A stretch of 64,000 nt of DNA. Origin: Pigmentiphaga sp. NML080357. GTDB taxonomy: Bacteria > Pseudomonadota > Gammaproteobacteria > Burkholderiales > Burkholderiaceae_B. The stretch spans positions 33,284 to 97,283 of the forward strand of contig NZ_NINW01000030.1 in NCBI RefSeq assembly GCF_002188465.1, read 5' to 3'. The notes under the pieces are model-generated. The model did no database searches, was not told the origin of the DNA, and saw only the letters and a program-made list of their open reading frames with translations. The translations under genes and the position numbers were made by a program. Shown here in pieces: positions 36,383-44,153 of the stretch. Position 1 is the stretch's first letter, and each line of letters starts with the position of its first letter.

Positions 36383-36574
36383 GCTAATATCTATCGAACA
36401 TCGTAGAGGCCGGATGCTTCGAGATCGTGTCCGTTCATGCTGTTCTGCCGCAGCGACCCTGGGCGCCTCTTCGGCGATCGGCCTTCCGTGCAGGGCCGGT
36501 TTGCCTCGCCAGACAAGAATATGGGGCCGCGCGGGCTTCCTACAAGCGATGTTGCAGTTGGAGGCAGCAGGGGT

Positions 36575-37267
36575 TCAGCGCAGCGCGGGCATGCGGCGGG
36601 CCAGCGGGCCGGCCGCCTCCAGCATGCGCTCGAGCCATTGGGTGACCGCGTCGTCGCCGGCCAGGACGGGAAAGTCGCTGACGCAACGCGCCCACTGGAA
36701 ACCGCCGAAGACGATGTAGTCGGCATAGGCCGGCGCATCGCCGCAGACGAAGGGCTGGTTCTTCAGCAGCAGGCGCAGCGGCGCGAGGCTGGCCCGGAAC
36801 GCCTCGACCGCGCTTTCGCGTTCCGCGCAGACGGCGGCAACCGGCATGCCGAAGCGTTGTTCGCGGCTGCGGTGGAAGTACTCGAGGTCGCATTCGTGCA
36901 AGGTCGAGGGAATGTCCACCAGCACCAGTCGGGAAAGGCCGGGCAACTGGACGGAGTCGGCCCAGCTGTTGACGAAGCGCGCCAGCGCCTGGGCTTCGCG
37001 TCCGCCGAACAGCGAGGGAGCATCGGGATAGGCGGACTCCAGGTAGACGGCGATGTGCCAGGAGTCGGGCACGACGTGCTCGCCGTCGACCAGCACCGGG
37101 ACGCGGCCCTGCCCCGAAAAGGCGATCGCGTCCTTCTCGGTGAAGCGCCACGGCACCATCTCCGCATCCAGCCCTTTATGGGCGAGGGCCAGCCGGGATC
37201 GCCAGCAATAAGGACTGAAGCGGAATTCCGGATTGGCGCCGGCAAGGTCGTAGAGCTGTCTGGCCAT
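36575..37267 (-). CDS. Glutathione S-transferase family protein
   Basis: A 230-residue GST-fold protein. The N-terminal thioredoxin-like domain shows FSPYCWRSRLALAHKGLD, the cis-proline VPVLVDGEHVVPDSWHIAVYLE stretch (in pieces) and the SxxI-type glutathione-contact motif replaced by DSWHI. The C-terminal helical domain has NQPFVCGDAPAYADYIVFGGFQW, the N-capping box motif. The DSW variation resembles beta-etherase/maleylpyruvate-isomerase-like and fungal Ure2-like groups. Start at ATG 37267. No operon partners; the substrate is unknown. Confidence 0.88.
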   Translation of the reverse strand: MARQLYDLAGANPEFRFSPYCWRSRLALAHKGLDAEMVPWRFTEKDAIAFSGQGRVPVLVDGEHVVPDSWHIAVYLESAYPDAPSLFGGREAQALARFVNSWADSVQLPGLSRLVLVDIPSTLHECDLEYFHRSREQRFGMPVAAVCAERESAVEAFRASLAPLRLLLKNQPFVCGDAPAYADYIVFGGFQWARCVSDFPVLAGDDAVTQWLERMLEAAGPLARRMPALR

Positions 37268-37393
37268 CGTCGTCTGTTCTCGTGTCGCGCGGGTTGAGCG
37301 CCGGATGCGGCGGCGCTCCCAACTATACCGCCACCCGGCAAGGCACGGCGCTTGCTGGCACACGGGGTCCGACCAGCAAGCAGCGAGAACATC

Positions 37394-37639
37394 ATGGCTT
37401 CGAAAAAACAGGATGAGCGATTGCGCCCTTCCAACGAGCAGGGCGTGGGGCAGCTCGCGTCGTTGCCCGAAAGCAAGGGAGCGTCCAAGGACACCCCACC
37501 GTCCCGGCGCGCGGAGCACAAACCCGCGACCCAGTATGACGGATCCCCCCAAGCCGATCCCCGCCAGGACAAGCCCGGCCTCAGCGCGCCGCAGGACGAC
37601 ACGCCGTGGACCCTGGAAAAGCGCGAGGGTCCGAAGTGA
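37394..37639 (+). CDS. Small hydrophilic protein of unknown function
   Basis: An 81-residue, highly charged and proline-rich protein (ASKKQDERLRPSNEQG at the start, DDTPWTLEKREGPK at the end). There is no signal peptide, membrane segment or Cys. The low-complexity, hydrophilic makeup suggests an intrinsically disordered stress-type protein, but no family is recognised. It precedes the DUF4142 gene by 60 bp on the same strand. An upstream ATG at 37352 would add 14 residues. It could be a real gene or an over-call, though its codon pattern fits its neighbours. Confidence 0.55.
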   Translation: MASKKQDERLRPSNEQGVGQLASLPESKGASKDTPPSRRAEHKPATQYDGSPQADPRQDKPGLSAPQDDTPWTLEKREGPK

Positions 37640-37699
37640 ACCGCCTGTCTGGGTACGGGACTTGCTGAGGTCCCCGCGCCTTCATTACTGGAGATTGAC

Positions 37700-38239
37700 A
37701 TGCATAAGTTGCAGACCGCCGCAGTGGCTATCGCGCTGGCGTTCGGCGCCGGCACGGTCGCCGCCGCCGACCTCGCCCGCAAGGATGCGCGCTTTCTACA
37801 AGACGCCGCCGAAAGCGGACAGCTCGAAATCAGCGCCAGCCAGATCGCCGAGCGCAATGCCTCGCACCCCGATGTGAAGGCCTTCGCCAAGATGATGGTG
37901 GACGATCACACGAAGGTGGACGGCGAGCTGAAGACTCTGGCAAGCAGCAAGAACGTCCAGCTTCCCACCGAGCCTACCCGGAAGGTACGGTCGGCGCTGA
38001 GCGACCTGCAGAAGAAGACCGGCGCGGACTTCGACAAGGAGTATGCCGACGACATCGCGGTCGACGCCCACGAGGACGCGGTCGAGTTGTTCGAAAAGGC
38101 CGCCAAGGATGCGGAGGACGCGGACGTGAAGGCCTTTGCGGCCAAGACGCTGCCCAGCCTTCAGCAGCACCTGGCCAAGGGCAAGGAGTTGCAGAGCCTG
38201 GTCAAGTCCAGCCGCGAAAACGCGCAAATGAAGCGATAG
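37700..38239 (+). CDS. Exported DUF4142 protein
   Basis: A 179-residue periplasmic protein with signal peptide (KLQTAAVAIALAFGAGTVAAAD) and a DUF4142 ferritin-like helical bundle: RFLQDAAESGQLEISASQIAERNASHPDVKAFAKMMVDDHTKV in the first half (given here in outline), then DDIAVDAHEDAVELFEKAAK. His and acidic residues lie at positions like those of di-iron four-helix proteins, but metal binding is unproven. Related genes are often stress-induced. A good GGAG ribosome site precedes the ATG. Function unknown. Confidence 0.85.
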   Translation: MHKLQTAAVAIALAFGAGTVAAADLARKDARFLQDAAESGQLEISASQIAERNASHPDVKAFAKMMVDDHTKVDGELKTLASSKNVQLPTEPTRKVRSALSDLQKKTGADFDKEYADDIAVDAHEDAVELFEKAAKDAEDADVKAFAAKTLPSLQQHLAKGKELQSLVKSSRENAQMKR

Positions 38240-38276
38240 CCGAGGAGCGCGGCGGCACGGCTGTCGCGCAAGGAAA

Positions 38277-38316
38277 CGCAACGGCCGCCTGCCGCGACGC
38301 GGAGGCGGCCGTTGCG
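38277..38316. terminator. Hairpin between convergent DUF4142 and cstA-ybdD units
   Basis: CGCAACGGCCGCCT pairs with AGGCGGCCGTTGCG around a 12-nt loop. Read on the minus strand it runs into TTTCCTT. It most likely ends the cstA operon and may also stop transcription from DUF4142. Confidence 0.65.
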
Positions 38317-38329
38317 CAATGAACAGGCC

Positions 38330-38542
38330 CTAGCAGCAGCCGATGCGTTTCTTGCCGCCGTATCGCGCATCCTGCCTTTCGCGGAAGAATGCTTCGTAGC
38401 TCATGGGTTCCTGATCCGGATGAGCGCGCCGCATGTGCCGCAGGTAGGTCTCGTAGTCGGGTACGCCCACCATCAGCCGCAGCGTCTGGCCCAGGTAGCG
38501 GCCGGCGGCGGACGCCGTGCCGGTCATGCCGGAGAAAAGCAT
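38330..38542 (-). CDS. YbdD/YjiX-family small protein (CstA partner)
   Basis: A 70-residue protein of the YbdD/YjiX family (DUF466): GRYLGQTLRLMVGVPDYETY, LRHMRRAHPDQEPMSYEAFF and the C-terminal KKRIGCC. It follows cstA by 14 bp. These tiny proteins are nearly always paired with a CstA/BtsT pyruvate or peptide transporter and in E. coli are needed for its activity. The start at 38542 has a GGAGAAAA region just upstream. Easily missed by length filters. Confidence 0.9.
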   Translation of the reverse strand: MLFSGMTGTASAAGRYLGQTLRLMVGVPDYETYLRHMRRAHPDQEPMSYEAFFRERQDARYGGKKRIGCC

Positions 38543-38556
38543 GGCCCGCGCCTCCT

Positions 38557-40641
38557 TCAATGCGCGGCCGCGGCGGCGTCGGCCGGCAGCGGTTCGAACG
38601 GCGTTTCGCGGGCCGTGGCTTCGCGGGCGGCGCGGGCGCGCCGGACCGAGAGGATGCCATAGACCATGATGCTCACCACGACCAGCATGAACACCCCGCA
38701 CAGCGCGGCGTCGACATAGTCGTTGAACACCACGCGGCGCATTTCGTCGAGCGACTTCGCGGGCGCCAGTATCGTGCCTTCGGCGATCGCCGCGTTAAAG
38801 CGCGATGCATGCGACAGGAAGCTGACCTTGGGGTCCGGATGGAACAGCTTCTGCCATCCGGCCGTCAGCGTGCAGGCCAGCAGCCACAGGGTCGGCAGCA
38901 CGGTAACCCACGCGTAGCGGTCGCGCTTCATCTTGAACAGCACCACCGTGCCCAGCGTCAGCGCCACGGCCGCCAGCATCTGGTTGGCGATGCCGAACAG
39001 CGGCCAGAGCGTGTTGATGCCGCCCAGCGGGTCGACCACGCCCTGATACAGGAAGTAGCCCCAGGCTGCCACGCACAGGCCGGTGGCGATCAGGTTGGCC
39101 GGCAGCGATTCGGTACGCTTGAGGGCGGGCACGAAGGTGCCGAGCAGGTCCTGCAACATGAAGCGGCCCGCGCGGGTGCCGGCGTCCACCGCCGTCAGGA
39201 TGAACAAGGCCTCGAACAGAATGGCGAAGTGGTACCAGAACGCCATCATGGCCGGGCCGCCTATGGCCTGGTGCAGGATGTGCGCCATGCCTACCGCCAG
39301 CGTGGGCGCGCCGCCCGCGCGCGAGATGATCGTGCTTTCCCCCACGTCCTTGGCGGTCTGCACCAGGTCGGCGGGCGTGATGACGAAGCCCCAGCCGGAG
39401 ACGACCTGGGCTACCTGCTCGGGCGTGGTGCCGATGACGGCGGCGGGGCTGTTCATGGCGTAGTAGATGCCCGGCTCGATCACGCATGCCGCGACCAGGG
39501 CCATGATGGCCACGAACGATTCCATCAGCATGCCGCCGTAGCCGATGTAGCGGGCCTGGGTCTCGTTCTCGATTAGCTTGGGCGTAGTGCCCGAGGCGAT
39601 CAGCGCATGAAAGCCCGAGACCGCGCCGCAGGCGATGGTGATGAAAAGAAAGGGGAAGAGATTGCCCGACCAGACCGGGCCCGAGCCGTCCACGAACTGC
39701 GTCATCGCCGGCATCTTCAGCTCGGGCGCCACCACCACGATGCCTATGGCCAGGCCCATGATGGTGCCTATCTTCAGGAAGGTCGACAGGTAGTCGCGCG
39801 GCGCGAGCAGCAGCCAGACCGGCAGGACCGAGGCGACGAAGCCGTAGCCGATCAGGATCCAGGTCAGGGCCTTGCCGTCGAAGTCGAAGAGGGCCGACAG
39901 GGTCGCGCTTTCCGCCACGTCCTGTCCGAAGGTAATGGCTGCCATCAGCAGGATGAAGCCGATCACGGAGACTTCGCCGATGCGGCCCGGGCGGATGAAG
40001 CGCAGATACACGCCCATGAGCAGCGCGATGGGGATCGTCGCGGCCACCGTGAAGGTTCCCCACGGCGAATGCGTGAGCGCCTTCACCACGATCAGCGCGA
40101 GCACGGCCAGGATGATGACCATGATCATGAACGCGCCGAACAGCGCGATGACGCCGGGCACGGTGCCCAGCTCGGACTTGATCAGGTCGCCCAGCGACCG
40201 GCCGTCGCGGCGCATGGAAATGAACAGCACGACGAAATCCTGAACCGCGCCCGCGAACACCACGCCGGCCAGGATCCAGAGCATGCCGGGCAGGTAGCCC
40301 ATCTGGGCGGCCAGGACCGGACCGACCAGCGGGCCGGCGCCGGCGATCGCGGCAAAATGATGGCCGAAGAGCACGTGCTTGTTGGTGGGCACGTAGTCCA
40401 GTCCGTCGTTGTATTTCCAGGCCGGCGTCATCCGGCTGCCGTCGAGCCTGAAGACCTTGTCGGCGATGAACCGGCTGTAATAGCGGTAGGCGATCAAGTA
40501 GACGCATATGGCGGCGATCACCACCCACAGCGCGTTGACGGTCTCGCCGCGCGCCAGGGCCACGGTGCCGAGCGCGAAGGCGCCCAGGACCGCGACCCCT
40601 ACCCAGGCCAGGTGATGGCCCAGTCCCTTGCTCTCTTGCAT
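38557..40641 (-). CDS. cstA: Carbon starvation protein CstA / pyruvate transporter family
   Basis: A 694-residue inner-membrane protein with about 16-18 helices. The family N-terminus is present: YRYYSRFIADKVFRLD, then TPAWKYNDGLDYVPTNKHVLFGHHFAAIAGAGPLVGPVLAAQMGYLP (in outline). BtsT/CstA proteins carry pyruvate, with peptides reported for CstA. The start at 40641 has GAGGAG 6 bp upstream; longer readings to 40818 include non-conserved sequence. It is divergent from a Cache-sensor kinase/NarL regulator pair that probably controls it, and it is followed by its small YbdD-like partner. Confidence 0.94.
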   Translation of the reverse strand: MQESKGLGHHLAWVGVAVLGAFALGTVALARGETVNALWVVIAAICVYLIAYRYYSRFIADKVFRLDGSRMTPAWKYNDGLDYVPTNKHVLFGHHFAAIAGAGPLVGPVLAAQMGYLPGMLWILAGVVFAGAVQDFVVLFISMRRDGRSLGDLIKSELGTVPGVIALFGAFMIMVIILAVLALIVVKALTHSPWGTFTVAATIPIALLMGVYLRFIRPGRIGEVSVIGFILLMAAITFGQDVAESATLSALFDFDGKALTWILIGYGFVASVLPVWLLLAPRDYLSTFLKIGTIMGLAIGIVVVAPELKMPAMTQFVDGSGPVWSGNLFPFLFITIACGAVSGFHALIASGTTPKLIENETQARYIGYGGMLMESFVAIMALVAACVIEPGIYYAMNSPAAVIGTTPEQVAQVVSGWGFVITPADLVQTAKDVGESTIISRAGGAPTLAVGMAHILHQAIGGPAMMAFWYHFAILFEALFILTAVDAGTRAGRFMLQDLLGTFVPALKRTESLPANLIATGLCVAAWGYFLYQGVVDPLGGINTLWPLFGIANQMLAAVALTLGTVVLFKMKRDRYAWVTVLPTLWLLACTLTAGWQKLFHPDPKVSFLSHASRFNAAIAEGTILAPAKSLDEMRRVVFNDYVDAALCGVFMLVVVSIMVYGILSVRRARAAREATARETPFEPLPADAAAAAH

Positions 40642-40810
40642 GAGTGCTCCTCGTACATGCTGCACCGATGGCGCCGAAGGCCGGCCGCGGCCGCATGGTG
40701 TCTGCGTCGTTATGGGATGAGTTGTCGTGACGGGCATGCGCGCCCGTTCCGCGCCATGGCGGCGCGGGCGGTAGTATTTCGTTTTTGCCTTGCGGCGAAC
40801 AAGCGCAGCA

Positions 40811-40841
40811 CTACGCAAAACCGCTGCGTAGAATTACGTAG
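40811..40841. promoter_or_regulatory. Inverted repeat in the cstA / two-component promoter region
   Basis: CTACGCA-N7-TGCGTAG (40811-40831) is a perfect 7-bp inverted repeat, followed by a third similar half-site TACGTAG at 40835-40841. It lies about 100 bp upstream of the kinase start and 170 bp upstream of cstA. NarL-type regulators bind such short dyads, so it is a candidate site for the adjacent response regulator. Confidence 0.5.
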
Positions 40842-40937
40842 CTTCGTTCCGCGAACCCTTTGATCATGCGGCCGATCGCGGCGTGCTATCGTTCCAGAGT
40901 GTTACTGCTGCATTGCAGCATCCCACCCCTTTTTGCC

Positions 40938-42344
40938 ATGAAACTGCGTCTGAAGATCCTGCTGCTCGGCGCCGTTCCGCTGCTGCTGGCACTGGCCGCC
41001 ATCATGGGCGGCATTTACGTCCAGGGCATGGAGCTGGCCAAGCGCGAGAAAGCGCTGGTCGAGCAGGCCCTCCTCAGCAGCAAGGAAAGCGAGCTGCGGC
41101 ACTACGTGAGCCTTGCGTACAGCGCCATCGAGCCGCTGCTCGCCCAGGGCGACGATCCGGCCACGCGCCAGCGCGCGCTGGCCTTGCTGGCGAGCATGGA
41201 GTTCGGCCAGGACGGCTATTTTTTCGTCTATGACCTCAACGGCCGCAACCTGATGCATCCGCGGCAACCCGAGCTGGTCGGCCGCGAGCTCTGGGACATG
41301 CGCGACGCCAAGGGCGACCTCGTCATCCAGCAATTGCTCGCCACCGCGCGGCGGGGTGGGCGGGAAGGGCACACCATCCGGTATCTCTGGGAAAAGCCGT
41401 CGTTGCATCAAAGCGTGGAAAAACTCGGTTACGTCGCCGTCGTCGAGCCCTGGGGCTGGATGCTGGGCACCGGCATCTATCTCGACGACGTGGCTCAGAC
41501 CCTGGCCGATATCGACGCCGCGGCGCAGAACAACGTGCGAAACATGTTCGGATGGATCGCGGGCATCGCCGCGCTCGGGACGCTGCTTGTAGCGTTGTGG
41601 GGGCTCGCGCTGAACATCCGCGATCATCGCGAGGCCGATGCCAAACTGCGGCGCATGGCCCGGCAGCTCGTACATTCGCAAGAGGAAGAGCGCGCGCGCC
41701 TGTCGCGCGAGCTGCATGACGGCATCAGCCAGGTGCTGGTCTCGATCAAGCTCTTGCTCGAGGCGGCGCGCGAACGGGTCGCATCCCTGCGGGGCGCCGA
41801 CCCGGACGCCCTGGCAATGGCGCAAAAACCCATGGACGGCGCGCTCGAACGGCTGAACGGAGCGGTGGGCGAGATCCGGCGCATTTCGCACAACCTGCGT
41901 CCCACGCTGCTCGACGACCTGGGGTTGCCCGCCGCGCTCGAGCACCTGGGACGGGAATTCAGCGCCCAGCGCCAGGCCGCCGGGGAGCCCCTGCAGGTCG
42001 TGCAACGGACCACCGGCAAGCCGGTGCGCCTGCCCAGCGCCGGCGCCACCGCGCTGTTCCGCATTACCCAGGAAGCCTTGACCAATATCCAGCGCCACGC
42101 CGGTGCCACCCGCGTGGACCTGGACCTGGCGTATTCCGAAGAGGGCGTGAGCCTGTCCGTTGCCGACAACGGCGTGGGCTTCGATCACGCCGCGGTCCAG
42201 CTGGATCCGTTGCGCGGCATCGGTCTGCGCAACATGCACGAACGCATGGCGTCGCTGGCGGGCCACGTGGCCATCCGTTCCGATCGCGGCGGCACGATCG
42301 TGCAGGCCTGGCTGCCGTTGCAAGCCGAAGGAGCGGCGACATGA
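40938..42344 (+). CDS. Cache-domain sensor histidine kinase (HisKA_3 type)
   Basis: A 468-residue membrane kinase. TM1 covers about residues 7-29; a periplasmic single-Cache domain follows (GQDGYFFVYDLNGRNLMHP, HTIRYLWEKP, YVAVVEPWGWMLGTGIYLDD); TM2 about 204-226; then the HisKA_3 dimerisation box with phospho-His260 in ERARLSRELHDGISQ; and a GHKL ATPase domain (TQEALTNIQRHAG, VADNGVGFD, GIGLRNMHERM). Cache domains of this form often bind small carboxylates such as acetate or pyruvate. Start at ATG 40938. The stop overlaps the regulator start by ATGA. Divergent from cstA, so sensing a carbon source is likely. Confidence 0.93.
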   Translation: MKLRLKILLLGAVPLLLALAAIMGGIYVQGMELAKREKALVEQALLSSKESELRHYVSLAYSAIEPLLAQGDDPATRQRALALLASMEFGQDGYFFVYDLNGRNLMHPRQPELVGRELWDMRDAKGDLVIQQLLATARRGGREGHTIRYLWEKPSLHQSVEKLGYVAVVEPWGWMLGTGIYLDDVAQTLADIDAAAQNNVRNMFGWIAGIAALGTLLVALWGLALNIRDHREADAKLRRMARQLVHSQEEERARLSRELHDGISQVLVSIKLLLEAARERVASLRGADPDALAMAQKPMDGALERLNGAVGEIRRISHNLRPTLLDDLGLPAALEHLGREFSAQRQAAGEPLQVVQRTTGKPVRLPSAGATALFRITQEALTNIQRHAGATRVDLDLAYSEEGVSLSVADNGVGFDHAAVQLDPLRGIGLRNMHERMASLAGHVAIRSDRGGTIVQAWLPLQAEGAAT

Positions 42345-42991
42345 CTGCATCTTCGCCCATGCTCACGCGGCTCCTGCTGGTCGACGACCATCCGCTCGTG
42401 CGCGACGGCCTGCGCCTGCGGTTGGAGACCGTCGCCCATCTGCGCGTGGTGGGCGAAGCCTGCAGCGCCGAACAGGCGCTGCAGGTGCTGGCCGCGCTCG
42501 AGACACAGCAGGACGCCTTGCCGCACCTGATCCTGATGGACCTGAACATGCGCGGAGTGGGCGGGCTCGAACTGACCGCGCTGCTGCACGACCGCTATCC
42601 GCAGATCGCGGTGCTGGTGCTCTCCATGCACGACAACGCCGAATACATCGTGCAGGCGGTAAGGGCCGGCGCGCGCGGCTACCTGTTGAAAGACGAGCCG
42701 GCGCAGGAAATCCTGGCCGCGATCGACGCCGTCATGGCCGGCCGCACCTACTTCAGCGCGGTCGCCGCGGGCCGCCTGGCGCAGGCCAGCGCCCCGGCGG
42801 TGCTGTTGACCCAGCGCGAGCGCGAGATCCTGCGACACATTGCCGAGGGGCACGCCAACAAGCAGATTGCCCAGGCCTTGAACCTGTCGGTGCGCACGAT
42901 CGAGACGCATCGCCTCAACATCAAGCGCAAGCTGGGCATAGAAGGACAGGCCGAACTGATCAAGTTCGCGGTCGAGAACCGGGGAATTTGA
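42341..42991 (+). CDS. NarL/FixJ-family response regulator
   Basis: A 216-residue response regulator partnered with the upstream kinase. The receiver domain has the acidic pair Asp15/Asp16 (LLVDDHPLVRDGL), phospho-acceptor Asp67 (LILMDLNM) and a conserved Lys in YLLKDE. The C-terminal LuxR-type helix-turn-helix is LTQREREILRHIAEGHANKQIAQALNLSVRTIETH in sequence. Translational coupling by the 4-bp overlap ensures matched amounts. The layout recalls MxtR/ErdR and similar systems that control cstA and acetate metabolism in pseudomonads; equivalence is inference. Confidence 0.94.
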   Translation: MTASSPMLTRLLLVDDHPLVRDGLRLRLETVAHLRVVGEACSAEQALQVLAALETQQDALPHLILMDLNMRGVGGLELTALLHDRYPQIAVLVLSMHDNAEYIVQAVRAGARGYLLKDEPAQEILAAIDAVMAGRTYFSAVAAGRLAQASAPAVLLTQREREILRHIAEGHANKQIAQALNLSVRTIETHRLNIKRKLGIEGQAELIKFAVENRGI

Positions 42992-42997
42992 GGGATA

Positions 42998-43552
42998 TCA
43001 GAACAGCGCGGGCTGGCGGGCGGCAGCCCGCGGGGCCAGCTCCACCCCTTCGTGTTCCAGCAGCCATACCTTGCGATGCAGCCCGCCGCCGTAGCCGGTC
43101 AGGCTGGCATTGGCGCCGATGACGCGATGGCAGGGCACGACGATGCTGACGGGATTGGCGCCATTGGCCAGCCCGACCGCACGCACGGCCTTGGGACGGC
43201 CGATGCGTCCGGCAAGTTCGGAGTAGCTGAGGGTCCGGCCCAGGGGAATACGCCGGAGTTCGGCCCAGACCTCGCGCTGGAAGGGCGTTCCGGCCGTCGC
43301 CACCTCGAGCTCGTCGATGGCGGATAGCTCGCCGCCGATGTAGGCGTCGAGCCGCCGCCGCGCCTGGCTGGCGCTGCCGCGTTCGCGCAAGACGTAGCCG
43401 TTCTTGCCGTAGTGCAGGCCCAGGAGCTGGTGCATGCGCGGCTGGTAGTCGTCCCAGTCGACGGCGCGCAGCCGGTCTTCGGCGTCGGTCAGGATAAGCA
43501 TGTCTCCCACCGGGGTGGGAGTGCGTTCCACGAATAGCGTGAGGATGTCCAT
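42998..43552 (-). CDS. ogt: Methylated-DNA-protein-cysteine S-methyltransferase
   Basis: A 184-residue suicide repair protein removing alkyl groups from O6-alkylguanine. The acceptor is Cys141 in VSIVVPCHRVIG; upstream are TPFQREVWAELRRIPLGRTLSYSELA (DNA-binding helix-turn-helix, in outline) and the arginine finger RPKAVRAVG. The C-terminal segment is GGLHRKVWLLEHEG. It lacks the Ada N-terminal zinc domain, so it is an Ogt-type enzyme. Start at the ATG at 43552. It converges on the response-regulator gene, with 6 bp between stops. Confidence 0.94.
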   Translation of the reverse strand: MDILTLFVERTPTPVGDMLILTDAEDRLRAVDWDDYQPRMHQLLGLHYGKNGYVLRERGSASQARRRLDAYIGGELSAIDELEVATAGTPFQREVWAELRRIPLGRTLSYSELAGRIGRPKAVRAVGLANGANPVSIVVPCHRVIGANASLTGYGGGLHRKVWLLEHEGVELAPRAAARQPALF

Positions 43553-43610
43553 GGGCGGGCGTGGGCGGTTGCACTGGCCCGGAAAGTGTAGCGCCGTGCC
43601 CGGGATGGCG

Positions 43611-43988
43611 TCAGCGCGCGGCCCGCAGCAGTGCTTCGCGCAGTACCCGTGCGTGATTGTGTTCGGGATCCTTGGCGCCGTAGAGCAGGGTGATCGGCCG
43701 GTGGCCGGCGTCCTCCAGCAGCGCCGCGAGCGCCTGCCGCTGGACGTCCTGCCGCAGTTCTTCGGCGTAGCGTTTGTGGAACTCCGCCCAGCGCTCGGGG
43801 CGATGGCCGAACCACTGCCGCAATGCCGTGCTCGGGGCCAGGTCCTTGGGCCAGGCATCGTAGGCCAGGTCTTCGCGGCGGACGCCCCGCGGCCACAGCC
43901 GGTCCACCAGCACCCGATAGCGGCCCGGCGCGACGCTGGAGTGGTCGTAGACGCGGTGCAGTTCGATGTTCGGTTTTTCCATGAGCAA
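43611..43988 (-). CDS. DUF488 family protein (YeaO-like)
   Basis: A 125-residue DUF488 protein. Signatures: HRVYDHSSVAPGRYRVLVDRLWPRGVRREDLAYDAWPKDLAPS in sequence, FGHRPERWAEFHKRYAEEL and TLLYGAKDPEHNHARVLREAL. Members are widespread and small; suggested roles are nucleic-acid related but unproven. An ATG at 43982 is an alternative start. It lies 58 bp upstream of ogt on the same strand and may be co-transcribed. No enzymatic motif can be assigned. Confidence 0.88.
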   Translation of the reverse strand: MLMEKPNIELHRVYDHSSVAPGRYRVLVDRLWPRGVRREDLAYDAWPKDLAPSTALRQWFGHRPERWAEFHKRYAEELRQDVQRQALAALLEDAGHRPITLLYGAKDPEHNHARVLREALLRAAR

Positions 43989-44153
43989 TGGACTCGTCAG
44001 GCCAGGCGTCTGTCGCGCCTCGGCGTTTCAGCATAGACCCAAGGCCGTCCGCCTCGCAAAGGCCGTCCGGGGCATGGGCATTCCGGCGCGCCATCTTGCC
44101 CTTTCGTGGCAGCCGGCTGATAATGAATGCAACAAATTGATAATAAAGAAACC

